A stretch of DNA of 64,000 bases from Chloroflexota bacterium (GCA_023475225.1 JAMCVK010000016.1:1-64000); one strand, 5' to 3'; numbered from the stretch's first letter, positions 19,549-29,062 are shown. A program made the numbers and translations. The notes: generated by a model not told the origin, from the letters alone.

Positions 19549-19581
19549 GGAGAGTGGAAGAGGAGCAATCTTCCACTCTCC
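19549..19581. repeat. 12-bp-stem hairpin upstream of larB
   Basis: GGAGAGTGGAAG and its exact complement are separated by 9 bases. It lies in the 19477-19777 gap between larB and the glyS promoter, downstream of the candidate larB promoter, so it would be in the larB leader. There is no T-run on the minus strand right after it. Role unknown. Confidence 0.45.
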
Positions 19582-19610
19582 ATCAGTCTACAAGGACTCC
19601 AAGTGCGCTT

Positions 19611-19639
19611 ATTATAACCCAGGGCATACACCTTGGGAA
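19611..19639 (-). promoter_or_regulatory. Candidate promoter of the larB-larC-alaS transcript
   Basis: On the minus strand TTCCCA (19634-19639) and TATAAT (19611-19616) are 17 bases apart, about 135 bases upstream of larB. The -10 is perfect and the -35 matches 4 of 6. Confidence 0.45.
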
Positions 19640-19725
19640 GATTATCACTGACCTTCAGACCTGAGATGGGACATATCCTAAGACTATCTCCCTAGATAAC
19701 TGTCAAGCCTTGAGCACAATCTCTT

Positions 19726-19763
19726 CTTGAACCCCCCTGCCAAAGTTTGGGGGGATGTTCAAG
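19726..19763. repeat. Inverted repeat between the larB and glyS promoters
   Basis: CTTGAAC followed by six C is mirrored by six G and GTTCAAG after a loop containing TGCCAAAGTTT. It lies just upstream of the glyS -35 element. It could be a regulator site or an old terminator. No T-run flanks it. Confidence 0.35.
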
Positions 19764-19777
19764 CACTCGCCCATTTC

Positions 19778-19806
19778 TTGACTTTTGGACTGAGAGATGC
19801 TAACCT
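19778..19806 (+). promoter_or_regulatory. glyS promoter
   Basis: TTGACT (19778-19783) and TAACCT (19801-19806) are separated by exactly 17 bases. Transcription would start near 19813, immediately before the T-box leader. Confidence 0.6.
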
Positions 19807-19812
19807 TTTGTT

Positions 19813-20060
19813 CAACAACGGAATAGATGGCCTTGAGGGAGAGGAGTAGCCACGACGTGACCAGACAGAGAACCCAGCGGTCTGGTGTGAGTTGGGGCTG
19901 GCCCGTGTGGTGAAGGCGCTTCCGAGCCAAAAGGTAAATTGAGTGGGCCGGCCGGCGTCGATGCATCAGCCATATTGGGATGCATCAAAGCTGGTCGATC
20001 AAGTAGGGTGGAACCGCGGGAAAAACCTCTCGTCCCTAAACAGGATGGTGAGGTTTTTTG
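19813..20060 (+). ncRNA. Glycine T-box riboswitch controlling glyS
   Basis: Tandem elements of a class T-box are visible. The AGTA motif of the stem I specifier loop is at 19845-19848. GAA followed by specifier codon GGC (glycine) is at 19912-19917. A stem with GATGCATC arms lies at 19960-19986. The T-box sequence AGGGTGGAACCGCG is at 20005-20018, and an intrinsic terminator follows. The TGGA of the antiterminator (20009-20012) pairs with UCCA, the 3' end expected of tRNA-Gly with discriminator U. Uncharged tRNA-Gly(GCC) would therefore stabilise the antiterminator and raise glyS expression. Specifier, acceptor match and downstream gene all agree. Confidence 0.93.
20022..20059 (+). terminator. 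Regulated intrinsic terminator of the glyS T-box
   Basis: AAACCTC pairs with GAGGTTT around an inner TCC/GGA stem and is followed by a run of six T. It overlaps the 3' part of the antiterminator, as needed for the T-box switch. Confidence 0.85.
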
Positions 20061-20124
20061 TTTACCAGAGATAGGCCATGGCCGAGGAGTTTCCAAGTAT
20101 CGGTAATGAAGGAGTGTAGTCCAG

Positions 20125-21519
20125 ATGGTTAGTATGGATATGTTGGTCTCATTGTGTAAGCGGCGGGGCTTCATCTTCCCCAGTAGCGAAATCTATGGGG
20201 GCTTTGGCAGCACCTGGGATTATGGACCTCTTGGTGTCGAGCTGAAACGCAATATCAAGGATGCTTGGTGGCGGGCAGTGGTACAGGAGCGGGATGATAT
20301 GGTGGGGCTCGATGCCAGCATCTTGATGCATCCTCGGGTGTGGGTGGCATCTGGCCATGTGGCTAGCTTCGCCGATCTACTGGTAGACTGCAAGTCCTGC
20401 AAGCAGCGCTTCCGGGCTGATGATCTGGTCGAGGCCAGTGCTATCACAGTGGGGATCTCAACTGTAAACGGGCCTCAGACTGAGGAAGAGATCCTGGCTA
20501 TTGAGACAGCTGTTAAGGGATTGCGCTGCCCTAATTGTGATGGCGAGCTCACTGAACCTCGTCGTTTCAATTTGATGTTTCGAACCTTTGTGGGGCCGGT
20601 CGAAGACGAAGCCAATGTAACTTACCTGCGCCCAGAAACGGCCCAGGGTATCTTCACTAATTTCAAGAATGTGCTCACGGTGAGTCGCCGCAGATTGCCC
20701 TTCGGTATTGCCCAAATCGGCAAGGCCTTTCGCAACGAAATCACTCCCGGTAATTTTATCTTTCGAACACGGGAATTCGAACAAATGGAGATAGAGTACT
20801 TCGTCAAATCAGGAACCGATGAGCATTGGCATAGGCATTGGCTCGAGGAGCGGATGAGTTGGTATAAAAGGTGCGGATTAAAGCCAGAAAACCTGCGCTT
20901 GCGTCACCACACACAGGACGAACTGGCTCATTACGCTAAGGCATGTGCGGATATCGAGTATAAATTCCCCTTTGGTTGGGCAGAGTTGGAAGGGATCGCC
21001 AATCGCACCGACTTCGACTTGCGACAACATTCAGCCTTCAGCGGAGAGGAGCTCACTTATTTCGATGAAGAGAGCGATGAACATATCTTGCCCTACGTGA
21101 TCGAGCCCTCCGCTGGAGTGGATCGCTCTGTCCTGGCCCTCCTCGTCGATGCTTATGATGAGGAACCGGATAAGGAGGGGGTACGCATTATCCTCCATCT
21201 CGATAAGCAGATTGCGCCGATTAAGGTGGCTATCCTGCCTTTATCGAAAAAGGAATCTTTAATACAGGTCGCCAAGCAGGTTTGGTCTTTCTTACGCCCA
21301 CACTTCATGACGGCGTATGATGATGCTCAGAGCATCGGACGTCGTTATCGCCGACAGGACGAGATTGGGACACCTTATTGCGTGACGATTGACTTCCAAA
21401 CCTTAGAGGACCAGGCCGTCACCATCCGCGATCGCGATACGATGGCCCAGATACGTGTGCCCATCGCCGAGCTGAAGCAGATCCTTGCAGCCAAGCTCGC
21501 AGAGAGCTCCTGTAGTTGA
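20125..21519 (+). CDS. glyS: Glycyl-tRNA synthetase, single-chain dimeric type
   Basis: Charges tRNA-Gly. It belongs to the alpha2 (eukaryotic/archaeal-like) form of 464 residues, not the alpha2beta2 GlyQ-GlyS form. The class II core shows [22 protein letters not shown] at the N-terminus, motif 2 [21 protein letters not shown], and motif 3 [15 protein letters not shown] near 330. Two CxxC pairs (DCKSCKQRF and RCPNCDGE) form a probable zinc site inserted at about 90-150. The C-terminal anticodon-binding domain begins near 360. ATG 20125 lies 10 bases after AAGGAG. It is expressed from its own T-box-regulated promoter. Confidence 0.96.
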   Translation: MVSMDMLVSLCKRRGFIFPSSEIYGGFGSTWDYGPLGVELKRNIKDAWWRAVVQERDDMVGLDASILMHPRVWVASGHVASFADLLVDCKSCKQRFRADDLVEASAITVGISTVNGPQTEEEILAIETAVKGLRCPNCDGELTEPRRFNLMFRTFVGPVEDEANVTYLRPETAQGIFTNFKNVLTVSRRRLPFGIAQIGKAFRNEITPGNFIFRTREFEQMEIEYFVKSGTDEHWHRHWLEERMSWYKRCGLKPENLRLRHHTQDELAHYAKACADIEYKFPFGWAELEGIANRTDFDLRQHSAFSGEELTYFDEESDEHILPYVIEPSAGVDRSVLALLVDAYDEEPDKEGVRIILHLDKQIAPIKVAILPLSKKESLIQVAKQVWSFLRPHFMTAYDDAQSIGRRYRRQDEIGTPYCVTIDFQTLEDQAVTIRDRDTMAQIRVPIAELKQILAAKLAESSCS

Positions 21520-21539
21520 TCAGGCCATTCGCTCTGCTC

Positions 21540-21860
21540 CCCTACGGCTAGGTGGCTAAAGGGAAGGTCAAGGAGGGAGGGCACCGCCCCACTACTGGGA
21601 GTGAATCGGAATACAGCCCAGGGCCGATCCCCCTTCTCTTAAGGGGTAGTCCAGAAGGAGGCCGGCCCCCCTTCTGGGAGTCCTTCGAAGAAAGATATGG
21701 CTCTGCCCTAGCCTCTATCCCCCCTTCTCCCGCAGGGGAGGTCAAGGAGGGACCACCCTCCTTGGAGGGTTCTAGGGCTCTGCCCTAGCCTCTATCCCCC
21801 CTTCTCCCACCTTGTGGGAGAAGGGGGGTCAGGGGGGATGAGGGCACCTCCCAGACAAAA
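21540..21860. repeat. Repeat-rich intergenic region between glyS and ppdK
   Basis: The roughly 400-base gap has no convincing gene. A 33-bp direct repeat beginning GGCTCTGCCCTAGCC and ending in CCCCCCTTCTCCC occurs at 21699-21731 and 21776-21808. GGTCAAGGAGGG also occurs twice (near 21563 and 21740). Short hairpins of C-rich and G-rich segments alternate throughout. This looks like a dispersed, structured intergenic repeat rather than coding sequence. Confidence 0.6.
21796..21828. repeat. 15-bp perfect hairpin, possible terminator of glyS
   Basis: CCCCCCTTCTCCCAC and its exact complement are separated by CTT. The stem is very stable but lacks a following T-run. It may end glyS transcription or be part of the local repeat family. 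Confidence 0.5.
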
Positions 21861-21861
21861 G

Positions 21862-21870
21862 TGCTATAAT
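21862..21870 (+). promoter_or_regulatory. Extended -10 promoter of ppdK
   Basis: TGC-TATAAT is a perfect extended -10, 51 bases before the ppdK start. No clear -35 is visible at the usual distance. The same TGCTATAAT string marks two other promoters in this window (28985 and 39297). Confidence 0.55.
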
Positions 21871-21920
21871 AAAAAGGCTAAATTATAGCTCATTCTATAC
21901 TTCGACTGGAGGATTGTTTT

Positions 21921-24707
21921 GTGATGACAAAGAAATGGGTTTATTCCTTTAGTGAAGGAAACGCCGCTATGCGTGACTTGCTCGGAGGCAAAGGGGCTGG
22001 GGTATCAGAGATGACCAACGCCGGCCTACCTGTGCCACCAGGGTTCACTATTACGACCGAGGCTTGTAATGAATACTATGCCCGCGATGGGCGATTTCCG
22101 GAAGGGATGTGGGAGCAAGCCCTCGAAGCCCTGCGGGAGGTAGAGAAACAGACAGGAAAAAGATTTGGTGACCCCCATAACCCTCTATTGGTCTCCGTCC
22201 GCTCTGGAGCAAAGTTCTCCATGCCAGGGATGATGGATACCGTATTAAACCTGGGCCTCAATGATGAGACCATCCAGGGATTGATTCGACTGACCGGGAA
22301 TGCTCGCTTCGGTTATGATGCTTACAGACGCTTCATGCAAATGTTCGGAAAGATCGTCCTTGGCATCGAGGGGGAGAAGTTCGAATCTATCCTGGAAAAT
22401 CAGAAGAAGAGCGTCGGGGCTAAGTTTGATACTGATCTTACCGCCGAGGATCTACAACAGATAGTTCTCGCTTTCAAGCGTTTAGTTAAGGAGGAAATAG
22501 GAGAGGAGTTTCCCTCTGATCCTTATGAACAGCTCCGCAGGGCCATTGAGGCTGTCTTCCGTTCCTGGAATAATAAGCGCGCTATCGATTACCGTAACTT
22601 CCACAAGATTCCCCACGACCTGGGCACAGCGGTGAATGTTCAAACGATGGTCTTCGGCAACATAGGCGATCGTTCTGGCACCGGCGTCGCTTTCACCCGT
22701 GACCCGCGCACCGGAGAGAAGAAACTTTACGGGGAGTACCTCCTGAACGCCCAGGGTGAGGATGTAGTCGCCGGTATCCGGACGCCTCAGCCGATCGCCG
22801 TGATGGCCAAGGAGATGCCCCAGGTTTACCAACAGTTTGCCACGATCGCCGAGCGCTTGGAACGACATTATCGAGATGTGCAAGATCTGGAGTTCACTGT
22901 TGAGGCTGGCAAGCTCTGGATGTTACAGACAAGGGCTGGAAAGCGCACAGCGCAGGCAGCTGTAAAGATCGCCGTGGATATGGCCGAGGAAGGGCTTATC
23001 TCTAAGCATGAGGCCGTGCAGCGTGTAGAGACAGCGCAGATAGAGCAGCTACTCCATCGACGCATTGACCCCAATGCCGTTGTGCAGGTAATTGCCAGAG
23101 GGTTGAATGCCTCGCCAGGGGCGGCCAGCGGTAAGGCCATCTTTGATGCCGATTTAGCCGAACAGTTGGGTAAGTCCGGCGAGAAGGTAATCCTCGTTCG
23201 TCCAGAAACCAACCCGGATGACGTTCACGGTATGCTGGTAGCCCAGGGCATCTTGACCGCACGGGGAGGAGCAACCAGTCACGCCGCGGTCGTGGCGCGA
23301 GGCTTGGGTAAACCCTGCGTGGCTGGCTGTGAAGCGATCAAGATTGATCTGAACGCCAAAATGCTTTCAGTCAATGGGGTCACCATACAAGAAGGGGATA
23401 CTATCTCCATCAATGGGAGCACCGGTGAGGTGATCCTCGGCCAGGTCCCGCTGATCGAGCCCGAGATGAGCCCAGAGCTACGGAAGTTGCTCTCTTGGGC
23501 CGATGGAATTAGGCGTTTGCAGGTCTGGGCCAACGCTGATTACCCACGAGATGCCCTGAAAGCCAGGGAGAATGGCGCTCAGGGGATCGGACTCTGCCGT
23601 ACGGAGCACATGTTCTTCGAAGAGGAGCGTTTGCCTCACGTTCAACAGATGATCCTCGCCGCTGCGGAGGCAACAGCGATCGATAACGAGCTGGCTAAGT
23701 TGCGTGAGGAAGTGAAGACAGTTTCTCCGGATAAGAAAGAGGCTGCGGAAGAAAGTCTACGTCAAGCCGAGCAGAAACGTGAGGCATCGAAAGCCTGGCA
23801 TACCTACCATGAGGCGCTTGATCGACTACTGGAGTTTCAAAAGGAGGATTTTAAGGGCATCTTCCGCGCCATGGCTGGGCTGCCTGTAGTTATCCGCCTG
23901 CTAGACCCGCCTCTTCACGAATTCCTGCCCAGCTACGAGGATCTATTGGTGGAAACGACAGAGCTGCGTCTCAACAAGGCTAATCCCCAGCTGTTGAAGG
24001 AGAAGGAAACCTTCTTGAAAGCAGTAGCAGGAATGCGCGAAATGAACCCCATGCTTGGGTTGCGAGGCTGCCGACTGGGCTTGATCTACCCGGCCATAAA
24101 TGTGATGCAGGTAAAAGCCATCCTTAGAGCAGCCTACGAGGTCCAGAAGGAGGGTATAGAGGTCCATCCAGAGATAATGATCCCCCTGGTTGGACACGTC
24201 AATGAACTGCGGGTAGTACGGGAGCAGTTGGTGACAGTAGCGAGGGAGGTGGAGCAAACAGTGGGGACGAAGCTCTCTTATAAGTTTGGAACGATGATTG
24301 AGATACCCCGCGCTGCCCTGACGGCCGATCAGATCGCTGAATATGCTGAATTCTTTAGCTTCGGGACGAACGATCTAACTCAGACCGTCTTTGGTTTCAG
24401 TAGAGATGACGCTGAAGGGAAATTCCTTCTCCAATACGTTGAGCGCAATATCCTGCCCGAGAATCCATTCCAGGTACTGGATCATAATGGGGTGGGCAAA
24501 CTGATGAAGATGGGCGTGGAGTTAGGACGTAAGACCAGGCCTGATCTTGAGGTGGGCATCTGCGGTGAGCATGGTGGTGACCCCAGCTCGATCGAATTTT
24601 GCCACCAGATAGGACTCAATTACGTCAGTGCTTCGCCCTATCGGGTGCCGGTCGCCAGGCTCGCAGCCGCCCACGTCGCGCTAGCTTCGGTCGAAAGGGA
24701 CAGATAG
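21921..24707 (+). CDS. ppdK: Pyruvate, phosphate dikinase
   Basis: Interconverts pyruvate, ATP and phosphate with PEP, AMP and pyrophosphate, linking glycolysis and gluconeogenesis in anaerobes. The N-terminal ATP-grasp domain starts LLGGKGAGVSEMTNAGLPVPPGFTI. The central swivelling domain has the phospho-His loop GGATSHAAVVARGLGKPC near residue 455. The C-terminal TIM barrel contains GLCRTEHMFF, SFGTNDLTQT and GICGEHGGDPSS. At 928 residues it is somewhat longer than the usual 875-900; a charged coiled-coil stretch near 590-635 (ELAKLREEVKTVSPDKKEAAEE) accounts for it. GTG 21921 lies 8 bases after GGAGG; ATG 21924 is equally possible. Confidence 0.96.
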   Translation: MMTKKWVYSFSEGNAAMRDLLGGKGAGVSEMTNAGLPVPPGFTITTEACNEYYARDGRFPEGMWEQALEALREVEKQTGKRFGDPHNPLLVSVRSGAKFSMPGMMDTVLNLGLNDETIQGLIRLTGNARFGYDAYRRFMQMFGKIVLGIEGEKFESILENQKKSVGAKFDTDLTAEDLQQIVLAFKRLVKEEIGEEFPSDPYEQLRRAIEAVFRSWNNKRAIDYRNFHKIPHDLGTAVNVQTMVFGNIGDRSGTGVAFTRDPRTGEKKLYGEYLLNAQGEDVVAGIRTPQPIAVMAKEMPQVYQQFATIAERLERHYRDVQDLEFTVEAGKLWMLQTRAGKRTAQAAVKIAVDMAEEGLISKHEAVQRVETAQIEQLLHRRIDPNAVVQVIARGLNASPGAASGKAIFDADLAEQLGKSGEKVILVRPETNPDDVHGMLVAQGILTARGGATSHAAVVARGLGKPCVAGCEAIKIDLNAKMLSVNGVTIQEGDTISINGSTGEVILGQVPLIEPEMSPELRKLLSWADGIRRLQVWANADYPRDALKARENGAQGIGLCRTEHMFFEEERLPHVQQMILAAAEATAIDNELAKLREEVKTVSPDKKEAAEESLRQAEQKREASKAWHTYHEALDRLLEFQKEDFKGIFRAMAGLPVVIRLLDPPLHEFLPSYEDLLVETTELRLNKANPQLLKEKETFLKAVAGMREMNPMLGLRGCRLGLIYPAINVMQVKAILRAAYEVQKEGIEVHPEIMIPLVGHVNELRVVREQLVTVAREVEQTVGTKLSYKFGTMIEIPRAALTADQIAEYAEFFSFGTNDLTQTVFGFSRDDAEGKFLLQYVERNILPENPFQVLDHNGVGKLMKMGVELGRKTRPDLEVGICGEHGGDPSSIEFCHQIGLNYVSASPYRVPVARLAAAHVALASVERDR

Positions 24708-24738
24708 AATTGCCCCTCTGAGGAGGGCAGCAAATTCG

Positions 24739-25899
24739 ATGATGATTCATTCCGACATCCGCTTCCGCATCGAAGAGAGCGAGAGGCGGTTATCACCATG
24801 CGCGGCCAAGAGTCGATTCAGCCGTGGGCGGCTTACACCTGAGGAGCCATCCCCTGTTCGGGCGGAGTTTCAGCGTGATCGGGATCGTCTTATCCATTCG
24901 AAGTCCTTCCGCCGTCTAAAGCATAAGACACAGGTCTTTATCGCTCCACTGGGTGACCATTATGTCACCCGTTTGACCCATACGCTAGAAGTGGCCCAAA
25001 TCGCCCGTACCATCGCCCGGGCGTTGAACCTCAATGAGGACCTTACCGAGGCCATAGCTACAGGACACGATTTGGGCCATACCCCTTTTGGGCACGCCGG
25101 CGAGGAGACGCTGAATCGCATCTACCAGGATGGTTTTCATCACAATGAGCAGAGTTTACGGGTAGTCGATCTTCTGGAGAAGAATGGCCAGGGCTTGAAT
25201 TTGACCTGGGAAGTGCGCGATGGCATCCTACGCCATTCTAAAGCACGAGATAGCGTTGTGGCCGAGGCCTGGGGTGTAGCACGCACCATCGAAGGGCAGA
25301 TCGTCAAGATCGCCGACAGTATCGCCTATGTTAACCACGACATAGGCGACGCCATTCGCGCCGGACTGATTACCGACAAAGATTTGCCAGCTAGAAGTGT
25401 GGCCATTCTGGGCCAAACGCATGCGGAGCGGATCAATAATGTCGTTTGCAATATCATCGAGACAAGTTGGGATATGGTCAGATCCGGCGAAGATAGCGCC
25501 CACCAAACACAGGCAGAGTACGCAGAGACCAGACGGTTTATCGAGGACTTGGCAGATCAGAATAAACCACTGGTTCAAATGGGCGAGCGAGTATTGGAAG
25601 CCCTGGACGAACTACGCGAATTCATGTTCCAAAAAGTATATATTGATTCAGCCGCTAAGGAGGAGGTAGATAAGGCTCAACAATTGGTGGAGACGCTTTA
25701 TGGTCACTTTTGTAAGCATCCGGAGCAGTTGCCTCAGGAGTTGCAAGCGAATCCTAGGGGCGAACCCATTGAACGAATCGTCTGCGACTATGTTTCGGGA
25801 ATGACCGACTGGTATGCGTTGAGGGTCTTTGAAGAAATATATGTCCCCAGATTGTGGTCAGTTCCCAGTTCCCCACTTGATCTGAAAGGCAGATTGTAG
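24739..25899 (+). CDS. dgt: dNTP triphosphohydrolase, dGTPase-like
   Basis: HD-domain phosphohydrolase that releases triphosphate from dNTPs (dGTPase family) and so helps balance dNTP pools. The family signature HSKSFRRLKHKTQVF is near residue 53. The HD metal-binding pattern is seen in RLTHTLEVAQIARTIARAL and ATGHDLGHTPFGHAGE. The later DSIAYVNHDIGDAIRAGL is also conserved. The 386-residue length fits the deoxyguanosinetriphosphate triphosphohydrolase-like type. It follows ppdK closely and precedes dnaG, a common dgt-dnaG pairing. Confidence 0.93.
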   Translation: MMIHSDIRFRIEESERRLSPCAAKSRFSRGRLTPEEPSPVRAEFQRDRDRLIHSKSFRRLKHKTQVFIAPLGDHYVTRLTHTLEVAQIARTIARALNLNEDLTEAIATGHDLGHTPFGHAGEETLNRIYQDGFHHNEQSLRVVDLLEKNGQGLNLTWEVRDGILRHSKARDSVVAEAWGVARTIEGQIVKIADSIAYVNHDIGDAIRAGLITDKDLPARSVAILGQTHAERINNVVCNIIETSWDMVRSGEDSAHQTQAEYAETRRFIEDLADQNKPLVQMGERVLEALDELREFMFQKVYIDSAAKEEVDKAQQLVETLYGHFCKHPEQLPQELQANPRGEPIERIVCDYVSGMTDWYALRVFEEIYVPRLWSVPSSPLDLKGRL

Positions 25900-25965
25900 C
25901 AAAGATGCATCTGATCGAACAGAAGTGATAGGTTTTCATCTCCTCGGCGATTGAGAGGAGTAGCG

Positions 25966-27822
25966 ATGTCCAGTGGTAGCCCGGTAGAAGAGATTAAAGA
26001 TAGATTCAATATACTCGATATAATCTCGCCACGGGTGTCCTTGAAGAAAGCAGGACGCAATTTCAAGGGGCTCTGTCCTTTTCACGCCGAAAAGACACCT
26101 TCCTTTATCGTTTTTCCGGACAAAGGCAATTACCACTGTTTCGGTTGCGGCGCCAACGGGGATATTTTCACCTTCGTAATGAAGATGGAAAATATTGACT
26201 TTGGACAGGCGTTGCACCTTTTGGCGGAGAGGGCCGGAATAACCTTGCCGGCCAAACGGGAGGCTATGGCCGAGGATGAGCATCGGGCACGCTTAAGGGT
26301 GATCAATGAAGCCGCTGCCCAGTACTTCCATAATCTGCTATTACACAGGGAGGTAGGGCGAAAGGCTAAGGAGTATTTAGGGGGACGCGCTGTAAGTAAT
26401 GAGACGATTGAGAGGTTTGAGCTCGGTTACGCCCTGGATTCCTGGGATGCGCTCTTGCGTTATCTGACAGATAAGGGCCACGAGCTGGCTGATGTTGTGG
26501 TCGCTGGGCTTCTGGTGGAGAGGGAGGATGGTACCCATTATGATCGCTTCCGGGGGCGCCTGATGTTCCCTATCCGAGACATGCGAGGGAACATCACCGG
26601 CTTCGGGGCACGGGCTCTTGATGACTCTCAGCCTAAGTACCTCAATTCGCCCGAAACACCTCTCTTCGATAAGGGTGCCAGTCTCTATGGCATCGATCTG
26701 GCTAAGGAAGCAATAAAGCGCGAAAATCTGGTTATCGTTGTCGAAGGATATATCGATGTGTTGATCGCGCATCAGTTCGGGATAAATAATGTGGTAGCCT
26801 CGCTGGGTGCCTCCTTGACCGAGCGTCAAATAGCCATCGTGAAAAAGCTGACTAAGAACTTGATTTTAGCTCTCGACGCCGATACGGCGGGTGATGAAGC
26901 GACTATACGGGGGTTAGAGGTAGCCAAGCAGGTCTTCGATCGAAAGGCGGTCCCTGTCCCTACCTGGCGTGGGCTGATTCGCTATGAGTATAAGCTTGAT
27001 GCCGATATCAGGATCATCACCCTGCCCCGCGGGGAAGATCCAGATGAGATTATTCGACAGAATCCCAACGAATGGCGGCAGCTTGTTGAGCACGCTTTGC
27101 CCGTCGTCGATTACTATTTCGATATCATCACCTCCCGGCTCAACCTGTCCTCTCCCAGAGACAAATCGGCGGCCGTTGAGCGATTGCTTCCGGTTATCGT
27201 CGAGCTGCCAGATAAGGTCCATCAGTGGCATTATCTACAGAAGCTGGCTCGCCTCATTCAAGGAAATGAACGAGACTTGGCCGCCAAATTGGAGCGCGTG
27301 CGAGGGGTTATCAGCGGTAAGAAGACTCAAACTAGCCCTCGGACAGAGGGCAGGTTGCCCTTATCCATAGAGGAATATTTTCTATCATTGCTCTTATGCT
27401 ACCCGACGGCTTTGAGTCAAGTCGATTCCATCGCTGCCGATGAAATCAAACATCCCTTAACCCGTCAGGTATTGGCTGCGCTTCAGAACTTCGTGGCGCG
27501 CTATGGGGCACTTGAGTTGGAGCATTTTCTGGATGAGCTAGAGCCATCTTTACAGGAGTTCGCCCGTGGATTGGAGGAACGAACAAGAGGAGAGCCTGTA
27601 TTATCTGACACTGATTTGGAGAGGGAGCTATCTCTCTGTCAGACAGAGATACGACGGCGCAATATCAGGGAGCAGATCAAGTTGCTCGAATTCTTGATGC
27701 GCGATGCTGAGGAGGACGGTGATGTGGAAACTCTGAGGCAATTCATCCAGCAGAAAGAACAACTGCGAGTCCAACTCGAACCATACGAACACGGCAGAAC
27801 ACGGGCGTTGCAAATAGGGTAA
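25966..27822 (+). CDS. dnaG: DNA primase DnaG
   Basis: Synthesises RNA primers at the replication fork. The CHC2 zinc finger uses C37, H40, C58 and C61 (LCPFHAEKTPSF, YHCFGCGANGD). The TOPRIM catalytic core shows VVEGYIDVLIAHQFG and ILALDADTAGDEAT, then LPRGEDPDEIIRQNP. The C-terminal part is the helicase-binding region. ATG 25966 (MSSGSPVEEIKDRFNIL) is chosen because GAGGAG lies 5 bases upstream; the frame is open from TTG 25951. 618 residues. The usual dnaG partner rpoD does not follow; ychF does. Confidence 0.96.
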   Translation: MSSGSPVEEIKDRFNILDIISPRVSLKKAGRNFKGLCPFHAEKTPSFIVFPDKGNYHCFGCGANGDIFTFVMKMENIDFGQALHLLAERAGITLPAKREAMAEDEHRARLRVINEAAAQYFHNLLLHREVGRKAKEYLGGRAVSNETIERFELGYALDSWDALLRYLTDKGHELADVVVAGLLVEREDGTHYDRFRGRLMFPIRDMRGNITGFGARALDDSQPKYLNSPETPLFDKGASLYGIDLAKEAIKRENLVIVVEGYIDVLIAHQFGINNVVASLGASLTERQIAIVKKLTKNLILALDADTAGDEATIRGLEVAKQVFDRKAVPVPTWRGLIRYEYKLDADIRIITLPRGEDPDEIIRQNPNEWRQLVEHALPVVDYYFDIITSRLNLSSPRDKSAAVERLLPVIVELPDKVHQWHYLQKLARLIQGNERDLAAKLERVRGVISGKKTQTSPRTEGRLPLSIEEYFLSLLLCYPTALSQVDSIAADEIKHPLTRQVLAALQNFVARYGALELEHFLDELEPSLQEFARGLEERTRGEPVLSDTDLERELSLCQTEIRRRNIREQIKLLEFLMRDAEEDGDVETLRQFIQQKEQLRVQLEPYEHGRTRALQIG

Positions 27823-27827
27823 GAGCT

Positions 27828-28958
27828 GTGACTCTATCACTGGGGTTAGTGGGGCTACCTAACTCAGGGAAATCTACCCTCTTCAATGCCCTTACGCGCC
27901 TACGTGTACCGGTAGCCAGCTACCCCTTTACCACGATTGAGCCGCACGTTGGGGTTGTGCCGGTTCCCGATCAACGCCTCCAGCATATAGCTGAAATAGT
28001 CCGTCCACAGCGTGTAGTGCCCACTGTTATCGAGTTTGTGGATATTGCTGGGCTGGTACGCGGGTCCAGCAAGGGTGAAGGTTTAGGCAACCAGTTCTTG
28101 AGTCACATCCGTAATGTCAATGCTGTAGCCGTCGTCGTCCGCTGTTTCAGCGATGCCGATGTGCCCCATATATACAATACCATTGATCCGGTGCGCGATG
28201 CGAAGGTCATTTCCACAGAGCTTTGCCTAGCCGACTTGGCTATGCTTGAGCGTCGAATGGAGAGGATACACAGGGCAGCCAAATCGGGCGACAAGCAGTT
28301 CATAAAGGCGCTTGACCTTTTGGGACAGTTCCAAATCTATCTAGATGCGGGGCGTTCTCTTCGATCATTCCCCTTCGATGTTAGGAGCGCTGAACTGGCC
28401 CAAAGCTTGGATCTTACCGTCGGTTTATTGACCACAAAGCCCATCCTCTATGTAGCCAACGTTGATGAGGAAAGATTTGCCGCTGCTGTGAATGGCCCCT
28501 ACGAGGCCTTACCCGATATTCAGGCCCTCAAGGAGCTCTCGGAGAGAGAAGGGGTACCGATGGTAGTCGTGTCGGCGAAAATAGAGGCTGAGCTGAACGA
28601 GCTACCCGAGGATGAGGCCAAGGACTACCTGGCCGCTATGGGTGTCTATCAGTCGGGCCTACAAAGATTGGTAGAAGTGAGCTACAAATTGCTCGGTCTG
28701 GTCACCTTCTTCACCACAACGGGCGGTAAGGAGGTACACGCTTGGACGGTGGCAGCTGGAATGAAGGCTCCACAGGCAGCCGGGCAAGTACATTCTGATA
28801 TGGAGCGAGGATTCATTCGCGCTGAGGTCGTTTCCTATCGCGATCTAGCCCAGGCTGGTTCGTTCGCCGCGGCTCGTGAGCACGCTTTGATCCGCCTTGA
28901 AGGGCATAATTATATCGTGCAGGATGGTGACATAATTCATTTCCGGTTCAGTGTCTAG
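27828..28958 (+). CDS. ychF: Ribosome-binding ATPase YchF (OBG-family)
   Basis: P-loop NTPase of the OBG/HflX group that prefers ATP and is tied to redox and stress control of translation. G1 is LPNSGKSTLFNAL at about residues 9-21, and G3 is in VDIAGLVRGSSKGEGLG. The G4-like YVANVDE lacks the NKxD of true GTPases, in keeping with ATP preference. The C-terminal TGS domain ends DGDIIHFRFSV. Length of 376 is slightly above the usual 363. GTG 27828 has a poor Shine-Dalgarno and starts 5 bases after the dnaG stop, suggesting coupled translation. Confidence 0.95.
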   Translation: MTLSLGLVGLPNSGKSTLFNALTRLRVPVASYPFTTIEPHVGVVPVPDQRLQHIAEIVRPQRVVPTVIEFVDIAGLVRGSSKGEGLGNQFLSHIRNVNAVAVVVRCFSDADVPHIYNTIDPVRDAKVISTELCLADLAMLERRMERIHRAAKSGDKQFIKALDLLGQFQIYLDAGRSLRSFPFDVRSAELAQSLDLTVGLLTTKPILYVANVDEERFAAAVNGPYEALPDIQALKELSEREGVPMVVVSAKIEAELNELPEDEAKDYLAAMGVYQSGLQRLVEVSYKLLGLVTFFTTTGGKEVHAWTVAAGMKAPQAAGQVHSDMERGFIRAEVVSYRDLAQAGSFAAAREHALIRLEGHNYIVQDGDIIHFRFSV

Positions 28959-28964
28959 CGGTGC

Positions 28965-28993
28965 TTGTCGTCCGTAGTAATTGGTGCTATAAT
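28965..28993 (+). promoter_or_regulatory. Promoter of the rpsF-ssb-rpsR operon
   Basis: TTGTCG (28965-28970), a 17-base spacer and TATAAT (28988-28993), with TGC making an extended -10. It gives an mRNA leader of about 240 nt before rpsF. Confidence 0.65.
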
Positions 28994-29011
28994 GCCGCTA
29001 AGATGACTGTT

Positions 29012-29042
29012 GGCAAGTGATGATCGGTCTAAGTCACTTGCC
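29012..29042 (+). promoter_or_regulatory. 9-bp hairpin at the start of the rpsF leader
   Basis: GGCAAGTGA pairs with TCACTTGCC around a 13-base loop, about 15 bases downstream of the expected transcription start. It may protect the 5' end or form part of the S6:S18 leader fold. Confidence 0.4.
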
Positions 29043-29062
29043 GCTATAAAATGACCTTTCTG

